From positions 1 to 7,338 of the forward strand of contig CABSFC010000120.1 in assembly GCA_902476875.1 (NCBI GenBank): a stretch of 7,338 nt of DNA. The letters are read 5' to 3'. This document shows, one piece after another, positions 6,599-7,338 of this stretch; the first letter of the stretch is position 1, and each line of letters starts with the position of its first letter. Source of the DNA: an uncultured Oscillibacter sp. GTDB lineage: Bacteria; Bacillota; Clostridia; Oscillospirales; Oscillospiraceae. A program made the position numbers and the translations under genes. Below the pieces are notes generated by a model. That model saw only the letters and a program-made list of their open reading frames with translations. It was not told where the DNA came from and did not search any database.

Positions 6599-6619
6599 AT
6601 TGTTATCTGAAATGACAAT
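6599..6619. repeat. imperfect dyad just upstream of the gap -35
   Basis: Arms ATTGTTAT (6599-6606) and ATGACAAT (6612-6619) are inverted at seven of eight positions around CTGAA. The dyad abuts the -35 of gap. It resembles the TTGTTAA-N4-TTAACAA Rex operator form but has one extra central base. Possible regulator site of unknown type. Confidence 0.35.
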
Positions 6620-6647
6620 TGCCAAAAAGTTATCATTGTGATACTAT
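6619..6647 (+). promoter_or_regulatory. gap promoter (extended -10)
   Basis: TTGCCA (6619-6624, five of six matches), 17-bp spacer, TACTAT (6642-6647) preceded by TG at 6639-6640, giving an extended -10. Predicted start near 6654, leaving a leader of about 83 nt. This is a strong promoter, as expected for a glycolytic gene. Confidence 0.75.
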
Positions 6648-6657
6648 ACTTCTGGAA

Positions 6658-6694
6658 AATCGATTAGGCAAATCGTTTACGCAATCGTTTTGAC
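6658..6694. promoter_or_regulatory. candidate tandem LacI/PurR-type operator in the gap leader
   Basis: AATCGTTT occurs twice (6671-6678 and 6683-6690) with a 12-bp period, and AATCG once more at 6658. The second unit, ACGCAATCGTTTTGAC (6679-6694), matches E. coli PurR consensus ACGCAAACGTTTGCGT at 11 of the first 12 positions and none of the last four. Position is at about +5 to +40 of the predicted gap transcript. The likely binder is the divergent repressor; not proven. Confidence 0.5.
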
Positions 6695-6736
6695 AGTTAT
6701 TCCACGGATTCAAATTTTGAAAGGAGTTCTTTTCTT

Positions 6737-7338
6737 ATGAAAGCCAAAATCGGTATCAATGGTTTCGGCCGCATTGGCCGCCTCGTCTTCCGCGCCGCCC
6801 TGACCCATGACGATGTTGAGGTCGTCGGCCTGAACGACCCCTTCATGAATCCCGAGTATATGGCCTATATGCTGAAGTACGACAGCGTGCACGGCAAGTT
6901 CCCCGGCGAGGTCAAGGCCGAGGACGGCGCCCTGATCGTCGACGGCAAGAAGTACCCCGTTTTCACCGCCATGGACGTCAAGGACATCCCCTGGGCCTCC
7001 GTCGGCGCTGAGTATATCTGCGAGTGCACCGGCAAGCACCTGAGCAAGGACCTGTGCCAGGGCCACATCGACGCCGGCGCCAAGCACGTCGTCATGGGCG
7101 CTCCCTCCAAGGACGACACCCCGATGTTCGTCATGGGCGTCAACAACAACAAGTACACCTCTGACATGACCTTCGTGTCCAACGCCTCCTGCACCACCAA
7201 CTGCCTGGCTCCCATCGCCAAGGTCCTGAACGACAAGTTCGGCATCGTCGAGGGTCTGATGACCACCGTGCACTCCGTCACTCCCACCCAGAAGCTGCTG
7301 GACGGCGCTTCCCTGAAGGATTGGCGCGGCGGCCGTGC
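6737..7338 (+). CDS. gap: glyceraldehyde-3-phosphate dehydrogenase, N-terminal 200 residues (3' end beyond window)
   Basis: Oxidises and phosphorylates glyceraldehyde 3-phosphate to 1,3-bisphosphoglycerate with reduction of NAD, the central oxidation step of glycolysis, as a cytoplasmic tetramer. The frame is open from ATG 6737 to the window edge, 200 codons of about 335. Seen: Rossmann motif INGFGRIGR at 7-15; LNDPF at 32-36, where the acidic residue after the second strand favours NAD over NADP; catalytic ASCTTNCLAP with Cys152; catalytic His179 in TTVHSVTPTQK; and KDWRGGR at 194-200. AAGGAG at 6721-6726 lies 10 nt before the ATG. The substrate-loop stretch PTQKLLDGAS differs from the common ATQKTVDGPS, and MGAPSKDDTP from SAPSKDDTP, but the catalytic residues are intact. 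It is divergent from a LacI-family repressor whose likely operators sit in this gene's leader. A following pgk is common in Firmicutes but lies outside the window if present. Confidence 0.97.
   Translation, partial: MKAKIGINGFGRIGRLVFRAALTHDDVEVVGLNDPFMNPEYMAYMLKYDSVHGKFPGEVKAEDGALIVDGKKYPVFTAMDVKDIPWASVGAEYICECTGKHLSKDLCQGHIDAGAKHVVMGAPSKDDTPMFVMGVNNNKYTSDMTFVSNASCTTNCLAPIAKVLNDKFGIVEGLMTTVHSVTPTQKLLDGASLKDWRGGR

Noticed and set aside
6366..6641. Small plus-strand open frame across the divergent promoter region
   Set aside because: It runs from the repressor coding region through both promoters, with no ribosome site and no conserved feature.
6690..6718. TTGACA at 6690-6695 as the gap -35
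   Set aside because: At 17 bp spacing the -10 would be AATTTT, and the transcript would begin inside the ribosome binding site. The TTGCCA/TACTAT pair upstream is much better.

Overview
This 7.3 kb window looks like ordinary chromosome from a high-GC member of the Firmicutes. The coding sequence is strongly GC-rich at third codon positions, while the regulatory gaps are AT-rich. Shine-Dalgarno sites are close to AAGGAGG, and promoters are sigma-A-like. A sigma factor followed by a DUF4367-type membrane protein is an arrangement I associate with the Oscillospiraceae (Flavonifractor/Oscillibacter-like gut Clostridia). The taxonomic guess is inference from gene style, not from a marker gene.

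Layout from left to right: (1) the N-terminal half of argG (minus strand, cut by the window edge), with a well-formed promoter and an ArgR-type ARG box; (2) a gap of about 450 bp (579-1026) holding a long hairpin, several perfect palindromes and a 16-codon remnant that looks like the C-terminus of a third DUF4367 protein; (3) a three-gene minus-strand cluster: an ECF-type sigma factor (TTG start), a membrane-anchored putative anti-sigma protein with two DUF4367-like repeats (GTG start, 8 bp overlap with the sigma gene), and a secreted paralogue with the same two repeats but a signal peptide in place of the membrane anchor; (4) fumC, class II fumarase (minus), whose -35 element lies inside a perfect 12-bp inverted repeat; (5) a LacI/PurR-family repressor gene (minus); (6) an AT-rich divergent promoter region of 308 bp; (7) the first 200 codons of a class I NAD-type glyceraldehyde-3-phosphate dehydrogenase (plus, cut by the window edge).

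How they may work together: argG (arginine synthesis) releases fumarate through the argininosuccinate pathway and fumC hydrates it to malate, but they are separate transcription units. The most informative region is between the repressor gene and gap. The repressor's recognition helix is nearly that of E. coli PurR, and just downstream of the predicted gap start site there is a PurR-like operator half (ACGCAATCGTTT) within a direct repeat. Related half-sites occur in the repressor's own leader and at the fumC -35. This suggests a local repressor acting on glycolysis (gap), on itself and possibly on fumC. It is a hypothesis built from motifs and is not demonstrated. I see no mobile element, CRISPR array, tRNA or rRNA.
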